From Margaritifera margaritifera (taxonomy: Eukaryota > Mollusca > Bivalvia > Unionida > Margaritiferidae), in assembly GCA_029931535.1 (NCBI GenBank), contig JAQPZY010000641.1, positions 124,001 through 188,000 on the forward strand: 64,000 nt of DNA. The letters are read 5' to 3'. This document shows positions 45,276 through 56,868 of this stretch, in pieces. Position numbers and translations under genes: made by a program. The stretch's first letter is position 1; every line of letters starts with the position of its first letter. Under the pieces are notes generated by a model. It was given only the letters and a program-made list of their open reading frames with translations. It was not told the DNA's origin and ran no database searches.

Positions 45276-46167
45276 GCCTTGGCCAAGTCGGCCTGTGCAG
45301 AAATATGTCATTGTTATTGATGTTATTCATTCTAGCTTCGCCCCAAACGTAAGGGTACAAATAACAGTGTTTGTGGCTGAGCTAAAATGAATCACATTAA
45401 CAATACTCTCATTTTATTTTATTTATAAAGTATTCATTACATTTCTTCTTTAATATTATACTCGTCTATATTTACCTCTGTATAGCGTTACACATGTACA
45501 TGTAGCCGACATGATTGATTATGAACCATTATCTGATACACTGTGATGAGATGTAAGCAGGACCATGAACCATCTATACTCCAGTTTGTTGTTTGTTTTT
45601 TTTTTTTTTTTTTGGGGGGGGTCTTTTTTTTTTAACAACCAGAGAAAACATTAGTTTTAGAAATAATAGCTTGCATAGGATGTTTTGATAAATTATTTTA
45701 AGGTATTTCCCCCTTCATCCTTCTACAAAATTGTTATTATATTTTCAGCTTGGGTCCTTTACTTTTAGGATTGTACTGTGTATGCTATTATAATCGGAAG
45801 CATTTATCTTCTTAAAGATTAATACTTTTGGTTCAATGATTTAAATAGAACAGAAGAGAATATAATAGAACCTTTTTCCTCTCTATGTCACAAATGTCCC
45901 AGGTAAAGTATACATTTTGTAAATTAGTAATAATTTGCTAATATCGAACTTTCATTCACTGTCAAGTCGGTTTTGACTGAAGTTTTACTGGTTCAGAACA
46001 ACAAGGTGCAACTTTTGCATTTTACATTATTAAAAGGCCGAATTGTGATTATATAATAACATCACACCAACAGGTCATATTAGAAGTTTGAAAATGAAAA
46101 ATCATGGCTATTAGTTTGCTAATTACTGTGCGTCTGTCTGTCTGTCTGTCTGTCTCTCTGTCTGTCC

Positions 46168-46211
<44 letters not shown>

Positions 46212-46455
46212 ATACATGTGGGCGATTACACAAACGAGACAAGAACAAAACGCAAAACGTACATGATGTTTGGCTGTAGATATTTACCAAAACGATACAA
46301 GAACAAATGAATGAAATGTACAAGGTTTTACGGCGCTACTTGTTATGATGCATCCCTAAAAATCAAATGGTCATTTTCTGCCAAATCTTTGTATTGTATT
46401 GTGTCATCGGAGCAGCCGGTGGAAATTTGAGTCTGCAACATGATGATAAACAACT
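45276..46455. other. Intergenic DNA right of the inverted duplication
   Basis: No gene recognised. Contains a T-run followed by G-run at 45,596-45,620 and a microsatellite at 46,130-46,207. Confidence 0.45.
46130..46207. repeat. (TCTG)n-(TC)n compound microsatellite
   Basis: CTGT/GTCT tetranucleotides, then CT dinucleotides. Confidence 0.95.
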
Positions 46456-46668
46456 GTGACTAATTTACCCAGCAGTTGTATTGGTTATCTTATTCCCAGT
46501 CCTTCGTTCAAATATTCCGACAGAAACAACAACAACGGAAGTTTCGCCAAATCCAGTCAAAACAACACCTCTTTCAATCACAGTAGCAGCCCTATTCTGG
46601 AACATTTGGAAAATCATTCTTCTTTGACAACGAGTGACTATTCTGATACCAGAACCATCGAACTATGA
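46456..46668 (+). CDS. Small Asn/Ser-rich open frame before the capsid genes
   Basis: 70 codons, rich in Ser, Asn and Thr, no recognisable domain. Its stop TGA (46,666-46,668) overlaps the ATG of the next frame (46,665) as ATGA, a compact overlap expected of a virus-like gene block and not of host exons. Function unknown; the true start may lie elsewhere. Confidence 0.4.
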   Translation: MTNLPSSCIGYLIPSPSFKYSDRNNNNGSFAKSSQNNTSFNHSSSPILEHLENHSSLTTSDYSDTRTIEL

Positions 46669-47540
46669 ATAATCAGTTTTATGTAACATTATATAGGGAC
46701 AGTTCTTTAGATTTGTTTTCCAACAACACATTATGTTGTTTCAAAGCCATATTACCTCAAGCCATACAATTGGATCATAAAGATCATTTGGTAGTAGCTT
46801 TGGCAGAAATCATTTATTCCACTCAAGTCAAGAATGTGGTTAAAGCTCAAACCACTTTCCTCGTCGAAATATTCAAGAATACTTGGACAAAAATGATCCT
46901 CTCATTTACGAATCAAAACAAAAAAATTCCAGCGAATCCCATATTGAATATCTATTCCATGAGAATTCCTGCAGGATTTTAATTTAATGCTCAACATCTC
47001 GTCGAAAAGATTTCAGCTATTTTCAACGATCTGTTTGGCAGAGCACTGGAGAAAAGTGGAGAAAACTCGCCAAAGTGTACTGATCGAGTGCCACAAAATT
47101 GCTCATCGTCTTAAAATGTATTTTTCCGACGGTAAAACGGTGTCTATCAGATTCTCTCCCAGTTTGTTTGCTATTCTGGATGAAAACACGAATATAGCAC
47201 CGCATTCAAAAGACATTAAGAACTATGATCGATTCTACAAGTATTTTCGCTTTCCTATTGAGTTAATCGAAGGACTGAACTTGATGTTTGTGTATTCTGA
47301 TGTCGTCGAATATAACGTCGTAGGAAACACAGCTTCCCTGTTGCTGAGAGTCATTTCTTTCAAAGTGGATTCTGATATAGCTGCTTACGATGAAGGAGGA
47401 AACACATCACTTTCACCGATAATTTTGACATCCTCACTATCTTACTGCCAGTACATCGTATTTTGACCTGGGACAAAATATTGTATTCTCCAAAGGAAAT
47501 GTCACCGTGAGACTACAGTTTCGAAAACGATTCTCCTCTG
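46665..47540 (+). pseudogene. Minor capsid-like protein, stop and frameshift
   Basis: Opens at ATG 46,665 (MNNQFYVTLYRDSSLDLFSN) and includes DHLVVALAEIIYSTQVKNV, a beta-strand pattern characteristic of a capsid protein family found in animal Polinton-like elements. An in-frame TAA at 46,980-46,982 follows IPAGF. The coding then resumes in another frame (46,987-47,466), with long beta-rich sequence including YFSDGKTVSIRFSPSLF and IELIEGLNLMFVYSDVVEYN. Further breaks precede 47,540. The family name rests on memory of this N-terminal pattern and on the capsid gene that follows. Confidence 0.6.
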
Positions 47541-47544
47541 AATT

Positions 47545-47770
47545 GTAAAACACGTATCATCTTGTGTACCAAGGAGGAGCTCGACAACGAGGACATGGGA
47601 TAGGAGATATGTTAAAATCATATTTTCGTACGGTAGGACCCATCACGAAATCTATAGTTACTTGATTAAAAGATGCAGTTTTGACGCAAGGAAACAAATT
47701 TCTCCAAAACGTACTTATCGACCAACAAAGTCCTAAAGAAGCCGTGATGAAAGCAGGAAAATTGTGTTGA
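47545..47770 (+). pseudogene. Small glycine-rich capsid-associated protein, one stop
   Basis: The frame containing GGARQRGHGIGDMLKSYF and LKDAVLTQGNKFLQNVLI is interrupted by one TGA near 47,662. GHGIGDMLKSYF parallels the GTGLGDVVRGL segment of 4,325-4,691. It lies between minor and major capsid genes, as there. Short basic segments (GRKRRRKFF near 47,876) follow in another frame. Confidence 0.5.
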
Positions 47771-48019
47771 TTCACACAGGAAAGGGTCTGCTAGGGGGCC
47801 AAGACACCCCTATAAATTCGCTTCACGCTTCTGGAGAAAGCATTAATTCCTCCTTTACACCACAGCAAGGAGAGGGCAGAAAGAGACGTCGAAAATTCTT
47901 CAGACCTCACAGACAAGCAGCCGCCTAGGGAAAAAATAAGAAAACAAGAACAACTGGCAGATAATTGGACATTTTTATTACTAACTGAAAAACAAAAGGA
48001 AAATGATGCACCGAGTTTC

Positions 48020-48210
48020 TTGCGAATATTCCAAGTAAAAACTCGATCTTTTCGCCATCCCGATGGGTAGAATTTTATCCTGTGTCTTCTTTGACCTCAT
48101 CAGCACCTATCGAATTTGAAATCCAAGGACAAACCGAAGATTGCATTCATCTGAATAATGCAAATTTGCCTGGACATTTTTCATTCCTCGCTAAAAAATT
48201 GTTTAAATAA
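48020..48210 (+). pseudogene. Major capsid protein N-terminus, truncated
   Basis: One frame reads from about 48,020 to the stop at 48,208-48,210 and includes PSRWVEFYPVSSLTSSAPIE then FEIQGQTEDCIHLNNANL. The pattern 'APIEF-I-G-x-x-EDxIxLNxxxL' is the N-terminal strand region of Polinton-type double-jelly-roll capsid proteins. Only about 60 residues remain before T-rich DNA. Confidence 0.65.
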
Positions 48211-48299
48211 TTTTTTTTTGTAATTTTTTTTATTTTATTTTCCACTTTAAAACCAGCTCTTGACACAATTTTTACATTTTGGGGATAATATCTTTTTTA

Positions 48300-48860
48300 A
48301 TCTTCGATAAATTCCGTATTAGTTAATACATTTCAGTATCACCTTTATTTTAAATTTTTTCCGGACTTTTTTCAGTTACAGCTAAATTCCGTATGAGTTT
48401 CGGAATGTCGGTGCTAGATAACATTTTTACTTCTTTTTGCATTTTTTTTCAGTCTCCGCTAAAGTCCGTGACAGTTTTGGTATTGCTTTTAGTCTAAGCC
48501 AACATTTTTTACATTTTTTCCGGATCTTTCTCCGGCTCCGCCAAAGTCCGTGACAGTTCAGAAGCTTAGTACTACTTTTAGTCTAGATCATTATGATCTA
48601 ATGTTCCTGATGTTTTTCTAGTTTCAGCTAATGGCCTTGACAGTTTTGGAAGTTTAGTACTACTTTTAGCCTAGGTCATTATAATCTAATGTAATGGTTT
48701 TCTCTAGAGTCCACTAAGGCAGTAAAATTTCGAGAGTTTAGTACTACTTTATGTCTCGGCCAATATAATCCGATGTTCCTGATTTATCTACTCTCCGCTA
48801 AAGTCCTTGACAGGTTCGGAAGTTTAGTACTACTTTTAGTCACATCCATTTTAGTGTTCT
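48300..48860. repeat. Tandem array, ~80-115-bp unit, five to six copies
   Basis: The phrase GTTTAGTACTACTTTTAGTC and variants recurs near 48,565, 48,648, 48,738 and 48,820. A related 'TCCGCTAAAGTCCGTGACAG' phrase recurs near 48,455, 48,537 and 48,785. Unit lengths vary. Confidence 0.75.
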
Positions 48861-48949
48861 TATGAGTTGGTTCCCTTGATTAAAGCTATTTATAACATCG
48901 GTACAATATATGCAAACTTACTGACACCTCCAAAACTATATGCCACTAG

Positions 48950-49175
48950 TAGATGACTGGGTATTGGCCAATACACACGGCGTGTTGATGGTGTAGTGTG
49001 GTGTTCTGAATAGTAGAGAATCGGGTATTGGTCAATACACACGGAGTGTTGGATAGTATCTTTGGGGTGTTGGATAGTAGACGACGGATATTGGTCACTA
49101 CACACAGCGTGTTGATGGTATAGTGTGGGGTGTTGGATAGTGCAGAACGGGGTATTCAACACTACACACGGCGTG
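48950..49175. repeat. Tandem repeat of ~60 bp
   Basis: GGGTATTGGCCAATACACAC, 'GGTATTGGTCAATACACAC' and 'GGATATTGGTCACTACACAC' alternate with 'GTGTTGGATAGTA'. The minus-strand open frame 48,890-49,297 with repeated NTPxxxxQHP is a by-product. Confidence 0.85.
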
Positions 49176-49284
49176 TTGGATATTATGTGTGGTGTGTTCA
49201 ACTGCAAATAAAAGATTAAAATTACATTTCCCCTTGTCCCCATAAATTTTCCACCCCATGTCCCTAAACGTTTGTACCCATAAA

Positions 49285-49475
49285 TACTCTTGTCCATTTA
49301 AACAACTTTTGTCCTCATAAACAATTTTGTCCCCATAAATAATTTTGACCCCATAAACACTTTTGACCCCCTAAACACTTTTGACCCCATAATAACTTTC
49401 GGCCCCATAATATCATCCCATGACCTAATAAACACTTTGACCCTATAAACATTTTTGAGCCCATAACACTATCCC
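49285..49475. repeat. ~20-bp tandem repeat
   Basis: About nine copies of TTTTGACCCCATAAACA-like units. On the minus strand it gives LWGQKCL-type heptads in frame, a consequence of a unit near 21 bases, not evidence of a protein. Confidence 0.85.
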
Positions 49476-50559
49476 ATGTTAAACTTATGGACAATTTTAA
49501 CATAGGATTTCCCGTATTAACCTATGGGCTAATGTTTGTTCCCGCTTGACCCCCAAGCGGCCAATACAACTACTCACAAATTCGTTTCTTGACTATTTCT
49601 TCCTGCAGCCATACTCCAGACAGCGTCAATCCAGTGCTAACACATTATGCCATATAGCAATTCATCCTATCCATTTATACTTATTCAATGTTGGATGGGA
49701 GTATTATAGACCATTAATGGCAATCTCAATCTCATTTGGATCCCCTTCCCCTTTCTAAAGGGGAGTGGTGGTAGTTAGATACACAATAGTAACATGCACC
49801 TGCGGATAGCTTGAACAGATCTCCTCACCCCACCCCATCAAGCATATTTTCTAAACTTTTTTTAGCCCAAAATTCAATCACAGGATAGAATTTAAAAATA
49901 AAATATGGTATTTCAAGTATATAAAGTATAGTTCTAAATTTACACTGACACAAAAGATAGAATACCATCTTTTAATTTTGGGCTTGAGAACGAGTTTCTT
50001 GCTCAAGTTTCCGGCCCCATATTCACGAAACTCCTCAACCAGAATACACACTCAAAATCATAAATTGCTTAATTGGTTTTTGTGATATTTAGTGCAATTT
50101 TTAAAACATACCTCTATATGTAAAACATTTTGTAAAATAAATTCCAACTTACAAATCTCTCTTGTATAATTCCATTGCTTACATCCCCAAATCGAATAGT
50201 CACCTGTTCCTTTTTTAGAAGGTAACGTTTATTCTACACAGGATCTCTCCTCTAATGTCATGCCTATATTCCAATTTTTTTTAATTTTTTATTTCGGGGA
50301 GGGGGGGGGGGCTGTGCAACCTAGCTTATATTGTTCTAAGGGACCTATTGTCTGAACTTAAAGCTTAAAGAATCTCCTTCATTCAATGTTTAGTTCATTA
50401 CAAAATATAATCACAGGGTAATCAACGATTACATAGCTTTGTTTTTACTAGTCTCCAGTAGCCCATTGGAAACATTATCATGCAGAAAATATATTCAGAC
50501 TAAAGTGATCTTCGCCCCATTTCTATCCAAAGATTAGGTGGGGGTGCTATCTTGTTATC
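49476..50559. other. Intergenic DNA
   Basis: No gene recognised. A G-run of about 15 occurs at 50,298-50,311. The open frame 49,546-49,758 (plus) lacks motifs. Confidence 0.45.
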
Positions 50560-51067
50560 TTTACATTAGAACTTTAATCATTTCAAAATTTTAAACTGAA
50601 ATATTTAATTGGAATTATATAAGCGGCATATTGTGCTGACATGTGAAATCACCTACCTACCTACCTTCCCTCCTAACACCCTACCTACCTACCTACTTAT
50701 CTATTGTGACTAGGCATAAAATACATAAAACATTCTTTTCTATCATAGCAAAGTAGAGTTACTTTAATGAGTGCAAAAATAACAGGGATCAATGTTGTTT
50801 TGGGATTATGTATCTTTTTTTAATCATTGTTCTTAAAAATGGTAGACAAGCTATTGTTACTGTCCACCCTACAATCCAGACTTTATTGATTGAACGTCAC
50901 CGGATTTGGTTATCCTTGGAGTGACATCCAACAGTAGAAATATAGTTCATGCATCAATAATTACCTTGATCAACCACTACAGGTGAGGCATTACATGAAA
51001 AGCATGCAGCATGCAGTCTACTCAGCTAATTCATATACTCATTCATATGTACAATACACAGTTAACC

Positions 51068-51095
51068 TGCATAGTGTAACACATAACACTATGCA
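51068..51095. repeat. Perfect 10-bp-arm hairpin
   Basis: TGCATAGTGT, eight-base loop AACACATA, ACACTATGCA. Present in copy 1 of the 2-kb segment; degraded in copy 2 near 60,385-60,410. Confidence 0.8.
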
Positions 51096-52540
51096 ATGTA
51101 GAGCCATTATATGGACAGTTTACCATTGAATAAACATATATTTTGCAACTTCCAACAGTACTGCTCAGAAAGTGCCTTCTGAGTAAGCTAGGATGTATAT
51201 AGGTCTAGCTTAACCCTCGTTAGTAAAGCATAAAATGTAGGGCACAATGATTTTCTTTGGTTCTAATGATGTAGTAGTAACAGGGATGTTTCCAATATTA
51301 AACTTGCACAATTTGAACATAAACAGCGCCCCAAAACGATATTTTAACACAAAATCAATGAAGCATGAAATATAGATCACAGAGACCTCTTTTGGCAAAA
51401 AGGATGTATAACTTATCAAGATGCATCCACTCACCAAGTTTCATGATTCTGTGTAGGATAGTATGCATATAGCGTGCCCAAAACTAATGTGGTTTTAAGC
51501 TAAATGGAAACAAATTTAACTAAAGCCAGTCAAAGATGAAACATAAGTTGTACAGGTGTGGTAGTAATTGAGATTATCACAGATTTCATGATTCTAGCAT
51601 GAACAGTACCTAAGAAATGAGTATCAAACACAAAATTCAACTCAAGCCAGTGAAGAATAAAATATGGCCCATACTGACCTAGTACTGAAATGAGGGAGTG
51701 GTACTCCTCAACATGCATCCCCAAGTTCATGATTCTATATAGAATAGTATGTACACAGCGTGCCAAAAACCTATGTAGTTATCAGTCTAATGCGAAATCT
51801 TAACTAAATGAGAAATGCAGGTCACATCCACCATTTGTATTCTGGGTATAGTCCTCAGACAGATATATACCATCATGAAAGTTTAATCATTGTAGCATGA
51901 ACAGTAAAAACGTCAAATTGAACCAAAGTCAGTGAAATGTGAATGCAGGTCACAGTGACCTTTAAAGATGAGGGTGAAGTACTCATTAAGATGCATCCTT
52001 TTGCCGAATTTCATGCTTTCAGGTATAGCAGTATTATAATACAGTAGATAAAATACCATTCTGGTCACGAGCTAAATGCAAACAGTTAGCACAAGTCAGT
52101 AAAATGTTAAAAGTAGGTCACAATGACTTTTTTTGTTGTAAGGTTGTGGTATTAATAGGGATGCATACAAACACCTAATTTGATGATTCTGGCATGAACA
52201 GTACTTGAGACTGAACCAAAAGAAAGAAGCATGATATATGGGTCACAGTAACCTACCTTTGCAACTAGGGTGTAGTAATAATTAAAATACATACCCTCAC
52301 CAAATTTATTAATCTTGGGATAACAGTATGTATATTGGGTGCGAAAAGACTGGTTGGTCATAAGCTAAACACAAAAATGTGAACTAAACTAGTAAAATGT
52401 GGAATGTGGGTCACATTGACCTTCCTTTGTTATAAAGGTACTAGTTGGGATACATACAATCATAAAGTTTGATGATTCAATCATGAATAAAGCTTGAGAA
52501 ATAAACTTAACACAATTTAACAAAAGTCAGCATTAAATAT

Positions 52541-52555
52541 AGGTCACAGTGACCT
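52541..52555. promoter_or_regulatory. Consensus estrogen-response-element-like palindrome
   Basis: AGGTCACAGTGACCT, identical to the classical steroid-receptor palindrome (two AGGTCA half-sites, three-base spacer). Flanking AAATAT/ATATTT extends the dyad to 13-base arms (52,535-52,561). As it is one unit of a repeat array, regulatory use is unproven. Confidence 0.5.
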
Positions 52556-52680
52556 ATATTTTTGACAAGGTGTAGTACTCAGCATGATGCATCCCCACAC
52601 CAAGTTTATAATTCCAGATATTTATTCAGTGATCAGACAACATAAACTAACAGCTAAAACTTAACCAAGACTGTTCAGCT

Positions 52681-53747
52681 ATATGTATTTAAAATGTTTG
52701 CCCCCTTTGCACCCTTCCATGGGGTTAGGTGCAATGAAACCCACTCCAAATTGTTACCTTGGACCTAGAAAGAAAGAATGGTTGACATTCAGTGAGTGAG
52801 GGTGTAGGTATGTATGTATATGGTTTTATCTGTGCGGACATCAATGCTGAGACCAGTGCCAAAATGGTATAAAGCTTACCCCTACTTCGTAGAGGTGAGC
52901 TATAACAATGAGTTTTAGTGTGCACCCAAGGGGTTTTGCGAATACAAGGTCAGGTTCCTCCGTAATAAAACTTTACTCGAATTCCAAATGATTCTTGAAA
53001 ATATTCTGACCAATCAAATGACTGCTTTGATACATTTTGGTTAAGATTTTCAAGCCTGGAATAAGACTTATTTCTCGACATACTGAGTAATGTTTATGAT
53101 GGAGGACCCTGGTCTGTGTCTAGATTAATAACCAAAGTTTTTTTCAATAAGGAAGATCAACATCAACAATAAAAGCCACACTGTATATAAGTATGTTATT
53201 GGAAACGTATCAATTCAAACAAAGTGAATATCAAACTCAATATTAAAAGAACGTAGAAATTATTCATATCAAAAGTACTTATCACATGACTTATGTGTTA
53301 TTGACGTTAAAATAGCTAATATCATAATTTTCATATATGTAACACATGTAATAACACCTCATGACATCAGACATAATGTCATAACGTCATGCTCAAGCGA
53401 TTCCAGTCGATCTGTGGCCTAACCTGATCTATGAAGAGTATGCGATTGGTTATCGTCGCTGTGTGCTGATGGTAACATAAATGCAGCAACTGTATCGGTG
53501 ATCACAAAAAGATGTGGTTACAAGTGGATGGCATGGTTTTGGAAGATTAGATGTGCTGTCAGTCTGTAATTGGCATCGAGTCAAGAGTCGAGATTCGGTT
53601 ACCTGAGGCACCACAAACGTGCTTGTCATAGGTGTTTTTCACGTTTCCTGTCATATTTACACCGATTGCACGCTCACGTTGAATGTCTTTGGGAGTCTTG
53701 ATGTTTAAAGGACACGTCTTTTAATCAAGCTCAAATAACTTCCTAAT
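52681..53747. other. DNA downstream of integrin gene A
   Basis: No gene recognised. The open frame 52,725-52,925 (minus) lacks motifs. Lies between copy 1 of the segmental repeat and the likely 3' end of gene A. Confidence 0.4.
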
Positions 53748-53753
53748 TTTATT
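53748..53753 (-). terminator. Candidate polyadenylation signal of gene A
   Basis: AATAAA on the minus strand, about 330 bases after the gene A stop codon at 54,081. Other A/T-rich variants exist; unverified. Confidence 0.4.
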
Positions 53754-54080
53754 TTGAGAAACTACATTCACACACATACCAACAGAACAGTTCTAATCGA
53801 TACAGATGAGAACTGCGCGTGCTGACTGCAGAAAACGTAAGAACGGATGTAGCAACGGTATGCTTATTGTGCATGCATTATCTAAATGTTAGGCACGACG
53901 CTCCTGGATATGGTGAATCAGGAAAGAGTTTGTATTTATGATTATTAATTCCATTTTAAAAATGCATACTTTTTACATTTGTTTAATTGAGTATTTCTTG
54001 AACAATTCTCAGGATCAATAGAATATCATTTGAGTTCATGTTTCTGGCATGATGTATTATTTTTTAATACTCCTATTGCG

Positions 54081-54146
54081 CTATTCTTTGCCTCGTAAAG
54101 GGTTGTCATACGAGGTGCTAGCAGCTTCATACAAAGGATTGTTTCC
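54081..54146 (-). CDS. Integrin beta A last exon with NPLY tail
   Basis: 66 bp, phase 0; acceptor TTTTTCCTTACAG. Encodes GNNPLYEAASTSYDNPLRG then KE and a TAG stop. The first NPxY (talin/PTB binding) is intact; the membrane-distal NPxY (kindlin binding) reads NPLR. The 3' UTR continues toward lower coordinates. Confidence 0.93.
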   Translation of the reverse strand, partial: GNNPLYEAASTSYDNPLRGKE

Positions 54147-56812
54147 CTGTAAGGAAAAAGAAAACAAAGATATTGCTGGTTGGAGACACAGTTATTACAT
54201 TGTGCAAAAGCAAAAATAGTGATACTGCTAGTTGGAGACACATTTATTACATTGTTTGAAAACAAAAACAATGATACTGTTAGCTGACGACACACTTATT
54301 GCATTGTGTAAAAGCAAAAACTGTGATACTGGTATTTGGAGACGCACTTATTACATTGCGTAAAAGCAAACGTACATGCATTTCAAAGTCTTAATTTCAA
54401 CGGAAATACACCACAATAAACTACAAATCCAGAGACATATGAAAACAAGAAAAGTGTCCCAAACTCGCAGTGGGGAGAAAATGGGTTATGATCGAACACT
54501 GCATAAAACAATAGTACAGAGAATTGCACAGTATACGCTCACCATGTGTTTAATAGTCTTCTATGCAGGCACTAGTAGTGTCTTATTGAATCGAGATTAT
54601 TGACTATTGGGTCTCAATGAACTTGATCTTTGCTGAAGGTATGCAGTCTTGAACCAAACTTAATGTGTAGAAACTATTATTGTCTTATTATACTTCTATG
54701 ACCATGACCTCCGACTGTTAGACTCCAGAATCTATATGTTTTTTTATTACCCAAAATATAAGCCATACACAAAGTTTGGGCAAGGAACTTCATTACAAAA
54801 GTTATTCTGCAAAACCCATTTTTCTTTTAACCACAATGACATTGACCTCTACCCTTTCGACTCCATACCTTACGTGCAAGCATCCTACATAATTTAGTCA
54901 AGGTACTTGGTCTTGAACTAAAGGTATTATGCAAAAAAATATTTTCTTCTTTCAGTCATGGTGACTTTGACCTTTAACCATTTGATCCCAAAATCACTTT
55001 CCTCTCGTGTTACAAAAACAGTAAGTCATACACAGTATTTGATGAAAGTATGTAGCTGATAACTGAACATTTTCTGCAGAAACCACTTTCGTTCTTTCAG
55101 TCACATTGACCTTGACCTTTGATCTTTTGGTCCCATAATAAACAGGTTTCTTTATATACCAAAAGCACAACACATTCGGAAAGTATGGTCAAGGTAGTTG
55201 ATGTAGAACTAATATCATCCTGCAAAAATCATGATATTGCACAACTCCAGTTATTGTGCTGCAACTATTTTACTTATTTCAGTCACAGTAACTTTGACCT
55301 TTGAAAAGCTAAAAAGAAAAGGCTGCCATTGTAAATGTCAGTACTTGTGTAAAATGCGCACTCACTTACTGAGTGTTCCTTGGAATGGCAGAGAACAAAT
55401 ACAGCCTTAAAGTATGGTTTGATGATATGTACGGAGTTGGTTTCTCAACTTGTTTTTTAATATCTTCATATCAGCATTTGGGTGGACATTTCAGACTGGT
55501 TTTTTGACGTTTTTCGGTGCGAGAACTAAATACTGTAATTTTACTTATGATGCTATGAATGCTTTAGATTTGTGATAACCGAGTACAATATATTCAGAAT
55601 GGTAAATGGAAACAATTAAATTCAAGGATACGAGTTACCTATCCTGTTCCTAAATGCCTGTAGTTCGTTTAGGACGAAATAACCTGAACTTTAATGTAAC
55701 TCTGTGAACTAGTTCAATTGTAAAAAAAAAACATTTTGGAAAACACTTCTGGAGAAACATTGATTTTCTATCTAATTATCAAATCTGAAACAAACAAAAG
55801 GGCGGCCCCGGGTGGCCGAGTGGTCTAAGGCGCTCGCCTTTACCGATCACTGCCATCTCACCTCTGTCTGCGTGGGTTCGAGTCTCGGGCTCGGACAATG
55901 TGGATATGTGAGAAAGCTTGACAGTAGCTTCCCGTGGGTCGGTGGTTCTTCCCGGGGTTTTCCCGGGTTCTTCCTCGACCAGATAAAACTGGCCGCCATG
56001 TATAACCTATCATGTGCTGAAAAATGGCGATAAACCCACAGCAACAACAACAACAAACAAAAGGTATTCATCATCTGCTTCCAACCGTATTCCACTTTCG
56101 CTGAAATCAATTTCCTTTCAACCTCAATTTGGAAAATTAGTTTTTTTCTTTTATTCTTTTTCAAAAGTGTAACATACATTTAGCTACTGCATTTGTTCAA
56201 CTGATTTGAGATATCTTGGGTAAACTACAAATTATTTTTAAAAATCTGCAGGGAGGGATCGAGGAGGAAGATGAAAAGAGGATGAAGAAAAGGAATAAAA
56301 AAACAAAAACACATACAGATCGAATAGGAAAAGGCAAACCCAAAATCAAAGAAATAGAGAAAAAAGGATAAATAAAAGACACAGAATGACAGGAAAAAAT
56401 GTATTTACTCACAATTCCCCATTTGGGATTATCAACCTCTTGCTCAAATCGCTGATATTCAATCCTGTCGTACCAGGACGTAAGCAGCTTCCAGATTATT
56501 AGCAGCATTAAGCCAACTCCGATAATCCCAGCTACAATGGGCAATACTATCAGTTGAGTGTTAGGAGGCAACACACAAGCTGTAAAATAGAAACAGAATA
56601 CATATATATTTATCTATCTGCATGTCCGTCTGTTTGTCTATGTAAGTCTCGGTCCATCTGTCCGTTTACCTTTCTATTTGTAAGTGTGTCTATATATCTG
56701 CCTGTCTGTCTGGAAGTCTGTCCGTTTGCCTGTTTATCTATATGTTGAAAATATCAATTTAGGACAAGTGTGACTGGGTGATTAGATGTAGTGGGTATCT
56801 TTATTATTATTA

Positions 56813-56868
<56 letters not shown>

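Larger units (their letters stand above)
46456..48210 (+). mobile_element. Second Polinton-like capsid gene cluster, broken
   Basis: A run of plus-strand frames with compact spacing: a small Ser/Asn-rich frame, a minor-capsid-like gene, a small glycine-rich protein, and the N-terminus of a major capsid protein. Gene order matches 3,220-5,260 of this window. Codon use and lower AT content contrast with neighbouring DNA. No integrase, ATPase or terminal repeats are seen near it, so it is a partial insertion or relic. Confidence 0.65.
50560..52680. repeat. Duplicated ~2-kb segment, copy 1, with receptor-palindrome array
   Basis: Homologous in the same orientation to 59,890-61,860. Shared landmarks are ACCTACCTACCTACC (50,652 and 60,030), 'GATCAACCACTACAGGTGAGG' type sequence (50,975; 60,290) and 'ATGAAAAGCATGCAGCATGC' (50,995; 60,312). 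The array from 51,210 has about nine ~121-163-bp units. Each contains a form of AGGTCACAGTGACCT, exact at 51,947-51,961 and 52,541-52,555, plus 'TTTCATGATTCTAGCATGAACAGTA'-type phrases in two parts. Confidence 0.85.

Noticed and set aside
55811..55890. Possible tRNA-Leu gene
   Set aside because: The tRNA-like part continues into a SINE body with a CAA tail and target duplications, and a second copy exists at 41,421-41,671.
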